Shown here in pieces: positions 44,835-53,371 of a stretch of DNA of 64,000 nucleotides. Source of the stretch: AAA044-D11 sp009705075. GTDB taxonomy: Bacteria; Actinomycetota; Actinomycetes; Nanopelagicales; Nanopelagicaceae. The DNA lies in contig OZ254179.1 in the NCBI GenBank assembly GCA_965268675.1, forward strand, positions 1,364,001 to 1,428,000. Reading direction: 5' to 3'. The notes under the pieces are model-generated. The model searched no databases. It was given only the letters and a program-made list of their open reading frames with translations, and was not told the DNA's origin. Numbering within the stretch: position 1 is the first letter of the stretch; each line of letters begins with the position of its first letter. Position numbers and translations under genes: made by a program.

Positions 44835-44929
44835 GGGACCCTTCGCACACCCGCCAGAGCGGACTTACCCTTGCTGCCTTCCAGCCCTGGGGGAGTTCAG
44901 TACGGTTGCGCCGCACGAAGGATCTGCGG
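44835..44929 (-). ncRNA. ffs: Signal recognition particle RNA, small bacterial type
   Basis: About 95 nt on the minus strand. The apical SRP54-binding hairpin is unmistakable (CAGGGCTGGAAGGCAGCAAGGGTAAG split over the loop GGAAGGCAGCA). The ends pair as GATCCTTCGTGC with GTGCGAAGGGTC. It lies just upstream of dnaX, a common actinobacterial position. Ends are approximate. Confidence 0.93.
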
Positions 44930-44968
44930 ACAATCATAGTAATTAGAGCCGATAGGCTCATCCCCTCG

Positions 44969-45056
44969 GGAGGATTCGCATAGCGGCCGAGTGCGCACGC
45001 TTGGAAAGCGTGTATAGGGCAACCTATCGAGGGTTCAAATCCCTCATCCTCCGCCA
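44969..45056 (+). tRNA. tRNA-Ser (anticodon GGA)
   Basis: An 88-nt class II tRNA with long variable arm (TATAGGGCAACCTATC). Acceptor GGAGGAT/ATCCTCC, discriminator G, anticodon stem CACGC/GCGTG with loop TTGGAAA. Unlike the other four tRNAs here, CCA is encoded (45054-45056). Its last 12 nt recur at 45109-45120. Confidence 0.96.
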
Positions 45057-45108
45057 CGTTCTAACTTGTCTGGAACCAGTGCCTAATTGATTTTTTCTCT
45101 GGTTCGGA

Positions 45109-45120
45109 CATCCTCCGCCA
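45109..45120 (+). repeat. Duplicate of tRNA-Ser 3' end (att-like)
   Basis: CATCCTCCGCCA at 45109-45120 exactly repeats the last 12 nt of the tRNA gene (45045-45056). A GGTTC resembling the T-loop precedes both. This is the type of scar left by tRNA-targeting integrases. An imperfect hairpin (45068-45109) lies between. Confidence 0.6.
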
Positions 45121-45191
45121 TAACAAACCCACTCTCCGTAGTTCTGTGGAGACGTTTCCAGGCGAAAATTCGGATTTAGTCATCCTCGTGC

Positions 45192-45686
45192 ATGACTATA
45201 AATTCCAAACAAAATAATTGGGCCTTCCGCATTTTCTTAATAACTATTCTTGGGTTTTTTCAATTAGTTCCAAACAACGCAAGTGCGGCAACGCCACGAC
45301 CAAAGGAACTCAAAGCGCCATGTCGTCTTGAAGTGGCTGATGCGCACATCTCCAAAAATACGCTGAAGAAAGATGGGAAACTTGCGGTTAAAGTTGTTTT
45401 CAAGTCAATTTGTAATCTTGATCAAGAAAACTTAGAAATCAAAGTTCAGATAATAAAGAGTGGATTTTTAGCCGCCCATTCCGTTACCCCAATTATCACT
45501 AGGAGATATTCATTTGTAAAAGCGAACCATTGGGTTCTAATTAAAGATATTTATGTTTATTGCAAGACTACTAAAAGTACGGTTTTCTATGGAACTGCGG
45601 AGGCACAAGCATATGTAAAGGGAACTAGGGTTTTCGCTCTTAGGGCACAGTCCAAAAATTCCACACCCATAGATTGTGGTACTTAA
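45192..45686 (+). CDS. Secreted protein of unknown function
   Basis: A 164-residue protein with an N-terminal signal peptide (AFRIFLITILGFFQLV, cleavage near ASAA-T). The mature part is mostly beta-rich and has four cysteines (PCRLEV, SICNLD, VYCKT, IDCGT) that may form two disulfides. I do not recognise a family. No Shine-Dalgarno is seen before the ATG. It lies directly downstream of tRNA-Ser and its duplicated 3' end, in an AT-rich islet with one other orphan. It may have been acquired horizontally. Confidence 0.6.
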   Translation: MTINSKQNNWAFRIFLITILGFFQLVPNNASAATPRPKELKAPCRLEVADAHISKNTLKKDGKLAVKVVFKSICNLDQENLEIKVQIIKSGFLAAHSVTPIITRRYSFVKANHWVLIKDIYVYCKTTKSTVFYGTAEAQAYVKGTRVFALRAQSKNSTPIDCGT

Positions 45687-45700
45687 GATAAAGTTCACTT

Positions 45701-46084
45701 ATGAAAAAGGGAACTGCGACGAGTTATTATGAGTGCGTTCCTGAAAAGATTTCGTTACCGACAAGAATAAATCTTCTAAGAAAAATAGATTATTGGAAAA
45801 TCGTGCCGCTTTTAAAATTAATGAATAGCAGGCGTTATAAGCGAGAGGCTGCATTATTAATTGAAAGTGGTTTAATTCAGACTTTAAGAAATGGTATTCC
45901 TGTTAGATATGTTATTAGCAAAAAGGTAGCAAGTTTTGACATCTCCCCCGATCAAGGAAAGAGCTACTTAAATTACTTGCGGGGAAATTTAGAATTTAGT
46001 TTCGAAGAGAACCTAGTTAATATCGTTAATTCCATCGCGACGATTGAAGCAAGAATTAAAACTAAGGCCTACAAAATTTATTAA
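45701..46084 (+). CDS. Hypothetical basic protein, possibly DNA-binding
   Basis: A 127-residue basic protein. The central part, KREAALLIESGLIQTLRNGIPVRYVIS, could form a winged-helix-like fold (helix, turn, two strands), but no family is recognised. It follows the secreted orphan by 14 nt, so both probably share a transcript. Its stop shares TTAA with the convergent gabD gene. Codon use is more AT-rich than in the flanking housekeeping genes. Confidence 0.55.
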   Translation: MKKGTATSYYECVPEKISLPTRINLLRKIDYWKIVPLLKLMNSRRYKREAALLIESGLIQTLRNGIPVRYVISKKVASFDISPDQGKSYLNYLRGNLEFSFEENLVNIVNSIATIEARIKTKAYKIY

Positions 46085-47505
46085 ATCTCTACGCCTATGT
46101 ATTTAGTTTCAAGAAATTCATAGATTCCAGCGAAACCACCTTCGCGGCCAAGCCCACTCTGTTTTACGCCGCCGAAAGGTGCGGCTGGATCAGAGATAAC
46201 GCCACGATTTATTGCAACCATTCCAGATTCAATTGCTTCTGCTGTTTTAATTGCACGCTTTAAATCGCTGGAATACACGTAACTAATAAGTCCATATTCT
46301 GTCGCGTTAGCTAATTCAATAGCTTCAGCATCGCCCTCGAAAGTAACAATTGGAGCAACCGGACCGAAGACTTCGTTGTTAAGGATTGGATTATCTTTTG
46401 TAACGGTTACAACGGTTGCTGGGTAGAAAGCGCCAGCACCATCTGGGGTAGAACCGCCAAGCAACAACTTTCCGCCCGCTTTAACTGCTGCACTGACTAG
46501 GTCAGCAATTTTGTTTCGTTCTTTGATTGAAACACTTGCACCAAGTTGGGCGCCATCTTCTAAACCAGGAGCGAGTTTTAGGGCGCCCATGGCTTTTGCA
46601 AACTTTGTTGTGAATTCTTCAGCAACGCTCTTTGCAACAATAAAACGATTTGCTGCTGTGCAAGCGGCGCCGCCATTTCGCATCTTGGCAATCATCGCGC
46701 CAGCAACTGCGTCATCAATATTTGCATCATCTAGAACTACGAATGGCGCATTTCCGCCAAGTTCCATTGATGTGCGTAGAACACAATCTGCAGATTCTTT
46801 GAGAAGTGTGCGGCCGACTTCGGTCGAGCCAGTAAATGAAAGATTACGAACTCTTGGATCGTGCAACATCTTTGAAATCATCGGCCCCGTTTTTGACGGC
46901 AGAACAAAATTGACTACGCCCTTTGGTAAACCAGCACGTTCTAAGATTTCAACAATTGCGAGCGCTGTCAGTGGCGTCTCACTTGCTGGCTTCAAAATTA
47001 CTGTGCAACCTGCGGCGAGCGCGGGACCAATTTTGCGAGTTGCCATTGCGGCTGGAAAATTCCAAGGTGTAATTAGAAGTGAGACACCAATAGGTTGGTG
47101 AGTGACCAAAATTCTCTTATCGCCGGATGGGGCATGACGATAATCGCCGGGTGTGCGAACTGCTTCTTCGGCAAACCAACGGAAAAATTCTGCGGCGTAA
47201 GTGATCTCGCCCTTAGCGTCGGAGAAAACTTTTCCGTTCTCCATCGAGACTATTTTTGCAAGGTGGTCTGCTTCCGAAATCATCAATTCGTATGCTTTAC
47301 GCAAGATCTCACTGCGGACCCGAGGTGCGGTTTTTGACCAGGAGGTAAATGCCTTGTGGGCTGCGGCTACCGCGGCATCGCATTGTGCGTCGCCAGCTGT
47401 TTGAACTTCAGCAATCACATTTCCGGTGCTGGGGTCGGTTACGGGCAGAGTGCCATCGCCTTTTACCCAAGCGCCATCGATATAAAGGTCGGTTTTTAAT
47501 TGCAT
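46081..47505 (-). CDS. gabD: NAD(P)-dependent succinate-semialdehyde dehydrogenase
   Basis: A 474-residue aldehyde dehydrogenase. LITPWNFPAAMATRKIGPALAAG contains the Asn oxyanion residue, SMELGGNAP the general base Glu, and GGAACTAANR the nucleophile Cys near 275. The sequence is closest in feel to GabD, which oxidises succinate semialdehyde from GABA breakdown. No gabT is adjacent. A TATGCT 6 nt before ATG suggests a leaderless transcript. Confidence 0.9.
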   Translation of the reverse strand: MQLKTDLYIDGAWVKGDGTLPVTDPSTGNVIAEVQTAGDAQCDAAVAAAHKAFTSWSKTAPRVRSEILRKAYELMISEADHLAKIVSMENGKVFSDAKGEITYAAEFFRWFAEEAVRTPGDYRHAPSGDKRILVTHQPIGVSLLITPWNFPAAMATRKIGPALAAGCTVILKPASETPLTALAIVEILERAGLPKGVVNFVLPSKTGPMISKMLHDPRVRNLSFTGSTEVGRTLLKESADCVLRTSMELGGNAPFVVLDDANIDDAVAGAMIAKMRNGGAACTAANRFIVAKSVAEEFTTKFAKAMGALKLAPGLEDGAQLGASVSIKERNKIADLVSAAVKAGGKLLLGGSTPDGAGAFYPATVVTVTKDNPILNNEVFGPVAPIVTFEGDAEAIELANATEYGLISYVYSSDLKRAIKTAEAIESGMVAINRGVISDPAAPFGGVKQSGLGREGGFAGIYEFLETKYIGVEI

Positions 47506-47511
47506 GCGGCA

Positions 47512-47517
47512 AGCATA
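47512..47517 (-). promoter_or_regulatory. -10 hexamer of leaderless gabD
   Basis: TATGCT lies exactly 6 nt before ATG 47505, with no Shine-Dalgarno. Confidence 0.45.
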
Positions 47518-47580
47518 CGCCTCGATTGCGAAGTAAAATTAACTCCAGTGAAGTGCAGAATTCCCCTATAAATAGGAAGA

Positions 47581-49923
47581 GTGGCCGTGCCAAAGTCTTG
47601 GACCGATGACGCCCCGGAACCAATGGTTCTCCAGGAGCATGCTCATCTAGCTGACCCAATTTCTTATCGCATTAAGCGAAAGCTCTTAGGTAATCCGCTT
47701 AACCGCCATACCCTTAGCCATCAAAGATTAAAGAAGAGATACGCGCTTGGAATTCTCTCCTCTGATTGTATTTCTTCATCTGCTTATGGAAGTGAGCAGA
47801 TACTTCTTGCTTTAGTGCCAGCATTTGGTTTAGCAGCTTTTTCAATGTTAATGCCAATGACCGCAATAGTTTTAGCAATTCTCTTAATTGTCACTCTGTC
47901 ATATCGAAATGTTATTTCGGTTTACACAAAAGTTGGCGGGGCTTACATCGTCTCACGGGATAACTTCGGACCAGTCGTAGCTCAAGTTGCAGCTGTTGCG
48001 CTGATGTTGGATTACATCGTAACTCTTGCAATTCAATCCGCTGCTGGAGTCGCAGCAATCGTTTCGACATTTCCTGAAGTTGCGCCGTACAAGATCCATG
48101 CAACCCTGGCAATAATTGTTTTATTGAGTTACGGCAATCTGCGTGGCGTTAAAGAAGCCGGAAAAGCTTTTGCGCTCCCAACATATTTGTTCGTGGGCTC
48201 CATGGCAGTTGTTTTCATAATTGGAATTTATCGCCAATTTTCTGGAACCTTGCCGCTCCTTGATGTGAATCAAGAGGGTGCTGTTCCAATTGGTGAATCA
48301 CAGGGGTTGCTTACATTTGCTGCAATATTTATCTTGCTTCGTGCATTTGCAAATGGTGGATCATCTTTAACTGGGTTGGAAGCTATTTCAGATGGCGTTT
48401 CTTTATTTAAAACTCCAGAGCAAGTCAATGCCCGTAAAACTTTGGTAATAATGAGCACAATCTTGGGCTCTCTGGTTCTGGGCGTTTCATGGTTCGCGCA
48501 TAAAATTCATGCGATTCCATATGAAAGTGAAACTCCGACAGTTATTTCCCAAATTGCAAAGACAATTTTGGGTGATGGAACGTTCGGGAATCTCTTCTTC
48601 ATTCTCGTTCAGGCCGCCACGATGCTTATTCTCTTTGCCGGTGCTAACACCACATACAGCGCATTTCCTTTACTAGTTAACTTCGTCGCAACCGATGGAT
48701 ACTTACCAAACTGGTTAACCAAACGAGGACACCGCTTGAATTTCTCAAACGGAATTTTACTGCTATCTGCTTCAGCGATTATTTTGGTATTGGTAACAGG
48801 GGCTTCTGTAGAACATTTAGTTGCTTTCTATGCGCTCGGAGTTTTCACGGCATTCACACTGTCTGGCTTAGGAATGGCTAAACACAACTACGTAAACCGT
48901 GGAAATTGGTGGCGCGGGAAATTTGTAATCAATTTCTTATCCGGTGGAATTTCTCTAATCGTGGTAATTATCTTTGCCATCGTAAAATTTAGTGAGGGTG
49001 CCTGGGTAATTATTTTGATTACGCCGATTTTAGTTCTTGCCTTTCTGAGATTACGAAAACAATATTCAAAGGAGCAGAATGTTCTAGCCGTTACTTCTCA
49101 CGGTTCAAGAGCAACTTCGATATCTCGACATGACGTTACAGTTCTTGTTGATAATTTTGATCTGGCAACTATTGGTGCAATTAGATATGCAAGATCTTTG
49201 AATCCAAGAAATTTAAGCGCTGTTCATTTTGTTATTGATGATAAACGTGCCGAAACAATTAGTGCGGGTTGGGCCAGCAACGCGGCCGTGAGTGATGTTC
49301 CTCTTGTTTTGATTGACTGCCCTGATCGCAGACTTCCAAATGCTGCAGTTGATTATGCAATCCGAGCAACTGCAAGTGCGGACGTTGAGTTAACCCTGCT
49401 ACTTCCACGGCGCTCATATTCTCGTTTCATTGGTCGGGTTCTGCATGATCAAACCGCTGAAGCAATTGCTTCGCCGATTTCGCAATTAGAGCGAGTTGTC
49501 GCAACCATTATTCCTTTTGATGTTGAGAAAATATTGGATGCTAGATCTCGTGGAGTTTCAGCACCTGTAGAAGCTGCGAACCTTACAGAGCCAAAGAAAA
49601 TTGCACCTCTTAAAGCGAAGTCGAAAGAATCTGTGCCAGTGGGCCACTACAACGAAAATATTTTGCCAATTGCAGATGCAACCTGGCGCCGACGTGCTCA
49701 TGTTCGTGGGAGTGTGACAGCAATAAGAACGGCTCCGTCTGGCGGTGCTCCTAGAGTTGATGTTGAAGTGTGGGATTCAACTGGCGGAATAACTTTACAA
49801 TTCTTGGGTCGGCGTGAGATTGCAGGCCTTGATGTTGGATCAACAATCTGTGCTGAAGGAATGGTTGGAGAAACTGAAGGATCTCTTACAATTCTAAATC
49901 CGTCTTATGAGATTGTTATTTAA
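47581..49923 (+). CDS. APC-family permease fused to USP-like and OB-fold domains
   Basis: A 780-residue protein. Residues ~55-490 are an APC-superfamily transporter with about 12 membrane helices (LSSDCISSSAYGSEQ, KVGGAYIVSRDNFGP, SGLTGLEAISDGV). Residues ~510-660 form a soluble region like universal-stress-type domains (VLVDNFDLATIGAIRYARSL). The end, ~695-780, reads as an OB-fold: RAHVRGSVTAIRTAP, VDVEVWDSTGGITLQFLGRR, DVGSTICAEGMVG. In other actinobacteria the OB-fold is encoded as a separate small gene near such permeases (from memory), so the fusion is unusual. Start GTG 47581 follows AGGAAG. Substrate unknown. Confidence 0.82.
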   Translation: MAVPKSWTDDAPEPMVLQEHAHLADPISYRIKRKLLGNPLNRHTLSHQRLKKRYALGILSSDCISSSAYGSEQILLALVPAFGLAAFSMLMPMTAIVLAILLIVTLSYRNVISVYTKVGGAYIVSRDNFGPVVAQVAAVALMLDYIVTLAIQSAAGVAAIVSTFPEVAPYKIHATLAIIVLLSYGNLRGVKEAGKAFALPTYLFVGSMAVVFIIGIYRQFSGTLPLLDVNQEGAVPIGESQGLLTFAAIFILLRAFANGGSSLTGLEAISDGVSLFKTPEQVNARKTLVIMSTILGSLVLGVSWFAHKIHAIPYESETPTVISQIAKTILGDGTFGNLFFILVQAATMLILFAGANTTYSAFPLLVNFVATDGYLPNWLTKRGHRLNFSNGILLLSASAIILVLVTGASVEHLVAFYALGVFTAFTLSGLGMAKHNYVNRGNWWRGKFVINFLSGGISLIVVIIFAIVKFSEGAWVIILITPILVLAFLRLRKQYSKEQNVLAVTSHGSRATSISRHDVTVLVDNFDLATIGAIRYARSLNPRNLSAVHFVIDDKRAETISAGWASNAAVSDVPLVLIDCPDRRLPNAAVDYAIRATASADVELTLLLPRRSYSRFIGRVLHDQTAEAIASPISQLERVVATIIPFDVEKILDARSRGVSAPVEAANLTEPKKIAPLKAKSKESVPVGHYNENILPIADATWRRRAHVRGSVTAIRTAPSGGAPRVDVEVWDSTGGITLQFLGRREIAGLDVGSTICAEGMVGETEGSLTILNPSYEIVI

Positions 49924-50577
49924 TTACTTCTTTGTAAATAGCATACGAGCAACAAATAGCCCAACTGGTAATCCGATTAGTTGTGCAACCATGTATATCC
50001 ATGCCGAGTGCAGAGTAATCCCAGCGAAGGAATCGCTCCAGATCCGGGCAAATGTAACTGCTGGATTAGCAAACACAAATGATGAGGTTGCATAGAAAGC
50101 GGTCGTTATCCAGGCGGGGATAATGTATGGAGCAAGGTTTGTTCGTTCTTGATCAATCAGTAATTGGATAATCATTATCAAACCTGCGGTTGCGAATATT
50201 TCACTTATAAATAGATTTGTCCCCGTGCGTTCATGCTGAGATTGAAATATCGCTGGCTTATCAAATAAAACATTCGCAAATACAGTGCCAATAAAACCAC
50301 CGGCAAACTGAACAACTATGTAGGAGCCTGCATCTTTTGCATTAATCCGCTTTTTATAGAGCTCGCCCAAGGTAACAACAGGGTTGAAATGAGCACCGCT
50401 TATCGGGCCAAATAACGTGATAATTAGCGAGAGCATTGCGACGATTGAAATCGCATTAATCGTTAATTGAAGCCCAATATCTTCGGTCAAATTCGTCGCC
50501 ATAATCCCGGAGCCAATCACTGCTGTGAGTAGCAGGGCCGTGCCTAGGAATTCAGCGAAATATTTCTGCAGTTTCAT
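49924..50577 (-). CDS. Aquaporin/MIP-family channel
   Basis: A 217-residue six-helix channel. The first half-helix motif is HFNPVVT (NPV in place of NPA) and the second is ANPAVTFAR (canonical NPA with the selectivity Arg). The NPV variant is common in MIP proteins annotated as AqpZ-like or arsenical/glycerol channels; selectivity cannot be predicted reliably. Its stop abuts the permease stop through TAATTA. A TAAATT 7 nt before ATG suggests a leaderless start. Confidence 0.9.
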   Translation of the reverse strand: MKLQKYFAEFLGTALLLTAVIGSGIMATNLTEDIGLQLTINAISIVAMLSLIITLFGPISGAHFNPVVTLGELYKKRINAKDAGSYIVVQFAGGFIGTVFANVLFDKPAIFQSQHERTGTNLFISEIFATAGLIMIIQLLIDQERTNLAPYIIPAWITTAFYATSSFVFANPAVTFARIWSDSFAGITLHSAWIYMVAQLIGLPVGLFVARMLFTKK

Positions 50578-50584
50578 GGATGTT

Positions 50585-50590
50585 AATTTA
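50585..50590 (-). promoter_or_regulatory. -10 hexamer of leaderless aquaporin gene
   Basis: TAAATT lies 7 nt before ATG 50577. Confidence 0.35.
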
Positions 50591-50646
50591 GTGGGAAGAT
50601 ATGGTTCTACAGGTATTTAGCCACGTTAAATCGAAGGGATGCGCGG

Positions 50647-51390
50647 ATGTCACTTACATTTAAAACATTTGCTATCTCCGATTTGGGTTTACACCGTGAA
50701 GGAAATGAAGATTCTGGACTAGTGTCCCCTAAATTGATTGCGGTCGCCGATGGAATGGGCGGACATGCTGGTGGCGAAGTTGCCTCAAGAATTGCTGTAA
50801 CCACTTTAGTAGCTGCCAAATCTATCCCTGACTTTTTACTATCAATCACAAATGAAATTGATGGCGCAATACTAAGCAATTCAAAATCTGATCCTGAACT
50901 TGAAGGTATGGGGACAACGCTTACCGTGCTTCACATAAATGGTGACACGGCTGAACTATTACATGTTGGGGATTCTCGTTGCTATGCATTTTCTGGTGGA
51001 AAATTAAATCAATTAAGTATTGATCACACAGTTATGCAAGAACTTATTGACCAAGGACGAATAACGCCGGAAGAAGCGCTTAGTCATCCGCAACGCTCAC
51101 TTCTTACGCAGGCGCTAATGGGAAGTTCTGAAATTAAACCTGTTCTACAACTTTATCCACTAAAACTAGGCGATCAATTTCTATTGTGTAGTGATGGGTT
51201 AACTTCTGTTTTATCAGATTTGGAAATAGTAAAAATCATCAAGAAATACTCAGGGCAAGAACTTGTCGAGAACTTAGTTGCTGAAACAAAAGAAAAGGGA
51301 GCCCCAGATAACGTGACTGTCATTTGGGCGGAAATCGTTGAAGCGCACGCTGACGGTGGAGTGCAATTACTTGGGGCTGCAAATGGTTAA
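50647..51390 (+). CDS. pstP: PP2C-family serine/threonine phosphatase
   Basis: A 247-residue catalytic domain only. LHREGNEDSG, VADGMGGHAGGEVAS, GMGTTLTVL, HVGDSRCYAF and GAPDNVTVI give the full set of PP2C metal and phosphate motifs. The usual actinobacterial PstP has a C-terminal membrane helix and extracellular tail; these are absent here, so the enzyme is cytosolic. It overlaps pknB by 8 nt and presumably reverses PknB phosphorylation. Confidence 0.93.
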   Translation: MSLTFKTFAISDLGLHREGNEDSGLVSPKLIAVADGMGGHAGGEVASRIAVTTLVAAKSIPDFLLSITNEIDGAILSNSKSDPELEGMGTTLTVLHINGDTAELLHVGDSRCYAFSGGKLNQLSIDHTVMQELIDQGRITPEEALSHPQRSLLTQALMGSSEIKPVLQLYPLKLGDQFLLCSDGLTSVLSDLEIVKIIKKYSGQELVENLVAETKEKGAPDNVTVIWAEIVEAHADGGVQLLGAANG

Positions 51391-52927
51391 AGTGTTTGGG
51401 AATAGATATCAAATCGGTCAGATGATAGGCACGGGTGGTATGGCCGATGTCTATATCGGTGAAGATCAAAGACTTTCGAGAAAAGTTGCAGTTAAAGTCT
51501 TGCGAAGTGATCTCGCCCGCGATCCATCCTTTGTTGCGAGATTTCGTAAAGAGGCGCTTGCTGCCGCTGGATTAAATCATCCAGGAATTGTTGCGGTATA
51601 CGACTCGGGCGAAGAAGGTTCTAATTCATACATTGTTATGGAGTTGGTAAATGGTCACACCCTTCGTGATGAGTTACTAGAACCGCAAGCTTTCAGTGTT
51701 GAACGTTCGCTTGAAATAATTGAAGGTGTTTTAGATGCTCTTTCTTACTCTCACATGAATGGCATCATTCATAGAGATATTAAGCCTGGAAACATCATGT
51801 TGACTGATTCCGGTGATGTAAAAGTGATGGATTTTGGAATTGCTCGTGCTATGGACGACATTGGTGCAACGATGACAAGCACTTGGAACGTTGTTGGAAC
51901 CGCGCAGTATTTGTCGCCAGAACAAGCTACGGGCGAAGCTTCTGATTTACGGAGTGATATTTACTCAGTTGGTTGTTTACTTTATGAATTAGTAACCGGT
52001 CGACCTCCCTTTACTGGTGACACACCCGTGGCTATTGCATATCAGCATGTATCAGCTGACTTCCCGCTCCCAAGTTCAATAAACCCTGATCTCGATGCGA
52101 ACATCGACAAAATTATTACTGTCGCTCTAGCAAAGATCCCTTCTGATCGTTATCAAAGCGCAGAAATGATGTTGGCCGATATTCGCCGGGCCATGAAGGG
52201 CCAGAACGTAACAACTAAAATTCGCCGAATTGTTCCACGCCGCAATTTTCTTGTAATGGGTGGCGCTGCTGCAGTATTTTTACTATTAGTTGGGGTTGCA
52301 ATAAATTCATTTAGTACAAGTTCCCCTCCGCCATCGCTACAGATTCCTAATGTTGTTGGTTTAACTCAAAGCGCTGCCGAGGATTTATTAAGTAGTTATA
52401 CAATAAATATTCAACGCGCTCCTGATTCTAGAATTCCTAAGGATCGCGTTGCCTCTCAACTTCCGCTTGCTGCTACTCGTGCACCAAAAGGAAGCAGTAT
52501 TACTCTCACAATTTCTGATGGGCCTGGTGATACAACAGTTCCAACTACGATTGTCGGATTGAGTTTGGAAGAGGCGCGAAATGAACTATCAGCAGCTGGT
52601 TTGCTTGTAACGCAAATAATTCCAGTTGATTCGAATTCACGAACTGGTGTCGTTCTTAAGATAACTCCGGATGCTGGTTCAATTATTAAGGCTGGTGGTG
52701 GCGTTATTCTAGAAATTGCTAGCGGGAACGTAAAGGTTCCTGCATTAATCGATCTAACAGGAATTGAAGCCCAAACCATCTTGACCCAGGCAGGTTTCTT
52801 AGTAAAAGAGTTAGGTGCCTTCGATGAGACCAAACCACTTGGAGTTGTGCTGGCACAAGCCCCTGCTGCAGAAACGACTCAGGTAATTGGATCAGATGTG
52901 ACAATTACGGTAAATAAGAAGCCGTAG
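51383..52927 (+). CDS. pknB: PASTA-domain serine/threonine kinase PknB
   Basis: A 514-residue membrane kinase. Kinase domain ~8-270: GTGGMADVYIGED loop, VAVKVL Lys, HRDIKPGNIM catalytic loop, DFGIA, and LSPEQATGE. A single membrane helix lies near 287-309, followed by about three extracellular PASTA repeats (IPNVVGLTQSAAEDLL is the first) that sense muropeptides/lipid II. Start ATG 51383 lies inside the last codons of pstP, so the pair is tightly coupled. Three repeats rather than the four common in mycobacteria. Confidence 0.95.
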   Translation: MVKVFGNRYQIGQMIGTGGMADVYIGEDQRLSRKVAVKVLRSDLARDPSFVARFRKEALAAAGLNHPGIVAVYDSGEEGSNSYIVMELVNGHTLRDELLEPQAFSVERSLEIIEGVLDALSYSHMNGIIHRDIKPGNIMLTDSGDVKVMDFGIARAMDDIGATMTSTWNVVGTAQYLSPEQATGEASDLRSDIYSVGCLLYELVTGRPPFTGDTPVAIAYQHVSADFPLPSSINPDLDANIDKIITVALAKIPSDRYQSAEMMLADIRRAMKGQNVTTKIRRIVPRRNFLVMGGAAAVFLLLVGVAINSFSTSSPPPSLQIPNVVGLTQSAAEDLLSSYTINIQRAPDSRIPKDRVASQLPLAATRAPKGSSITLTISDGPGDTTVPTTIVGLSLEEARNELSAAGLLVTQIIPVDSNSRTGVVLKITPDAGSIIKAGGGVILEIASGNVKVPALIDLTGIEAQTILTQAGFLVKELGAFDETKPLGVVLAQAPAAETTQVIGSDVTITVNKKP

Positions 52928-52969
52928 GTGTCAGCCATTATTGGGGCCAATCCCCATCTCTTTGTGGTG

Positions 52970-52975
52970 TAATCT
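52970..52975 (+). promoter_or_regulatory. -10 hexamer of leaderless crgA
   Basis: TAATCT lies exactly 6 nt before ATG 52982, without a Shine-Dalgarno. Confidence 0.5.
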
Positions 52976-52981
52976 CTGCCC

Positions 52982-53239
52982 ATGCCTAAGTCACCGATAC
53001 GCAAGAAAGAGAAGGCCTATATCCCTGAGGTTGTTGCCCACGCGGCACCAGTTCCGGAGGAGAGCCCAAAGTGGTTGGCTCCAGCAATGGTTTCGGCCTT
53101 TATTCTCGGCCTAATCTGGATCGTAATTTTTTATGTAAGCGCAACTGCATATCCAATCCCTGACATTGGGGCATGGAATATGGTCGTTGGCTTTGGATTC
53201 ATCGGAGTTGGTTTCACGCTCGCCACCCGTTGGCGCTAA
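52982..53239 (+). CDS. crgA: Cell-division protein CrgA
   Basis: An 85-residue actinobacterial divisome protein with two membrane helices (PAMVSAFILGLIWIVIFYV and NMVVGFGFIGVGFTLA). The MPKS start, the W-L-A/P entry into helix 1 and the WNM-x-x-GFG turn into helix 2 are family hallmarks. It recruits or stabilises FtsI and other septal proteins. The pknB-crgA linkage is conserved in actinobacteria. Confidence 0.93.
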   Translation: MPKSPIRKKEKAYIPEVVAHAAPVPEESPKWLAPAMVSAFILGLIWIVIFYVSATAYPIPDIGAWNMVVGFGFIGVGFTLATRWR

Positions 53240-53260
53240 CTTCTCTTTATTTACCTATCT

Positions 53261-53308
53261 AATTACACGGCTGTAATTCTCCACATCGTGGATAAAGGTT
53301 GTGGATAA
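53261..53308. promoter_or_regulatory. Palindrome and two DnaA-box-like sites upstream of response regulator
   Basis: AATTACA-CGGC-TGTAATT (53261-53278) is a perfect 7-bp inverted repeat. CGTGGATAA (53287-53295) and TGTGGATAA (53300-53308) follow in the same orientation; the second is the exact complement of the TTATCCACA DnaA-box consensus. These lie 60-110 bp before the response-regulator gene. Confidence 0.65.
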
Positions 53309-53371
53309 CTCTTGGCGTAGATTATGCTCATTCTCAGGAAACCCCCAGTTTGTTAGTGAACTCTGCTTCCT

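Noticed and set aside
45068..45109. Terminator after tRNA-Ser
   Set aside because: The imperfect stem has its T-run in the loop instead of after the stem.
46511..47101. 196-codon plus-strand frame inside gabD
   Set aside because: Shadow of a conserved dehydrogenase, no ribosome-binding site.
52928..52965. Terminator after pknB
   Set aside because: GGGG/CCCC arms are short and no T-run follows directly; too weak to call.
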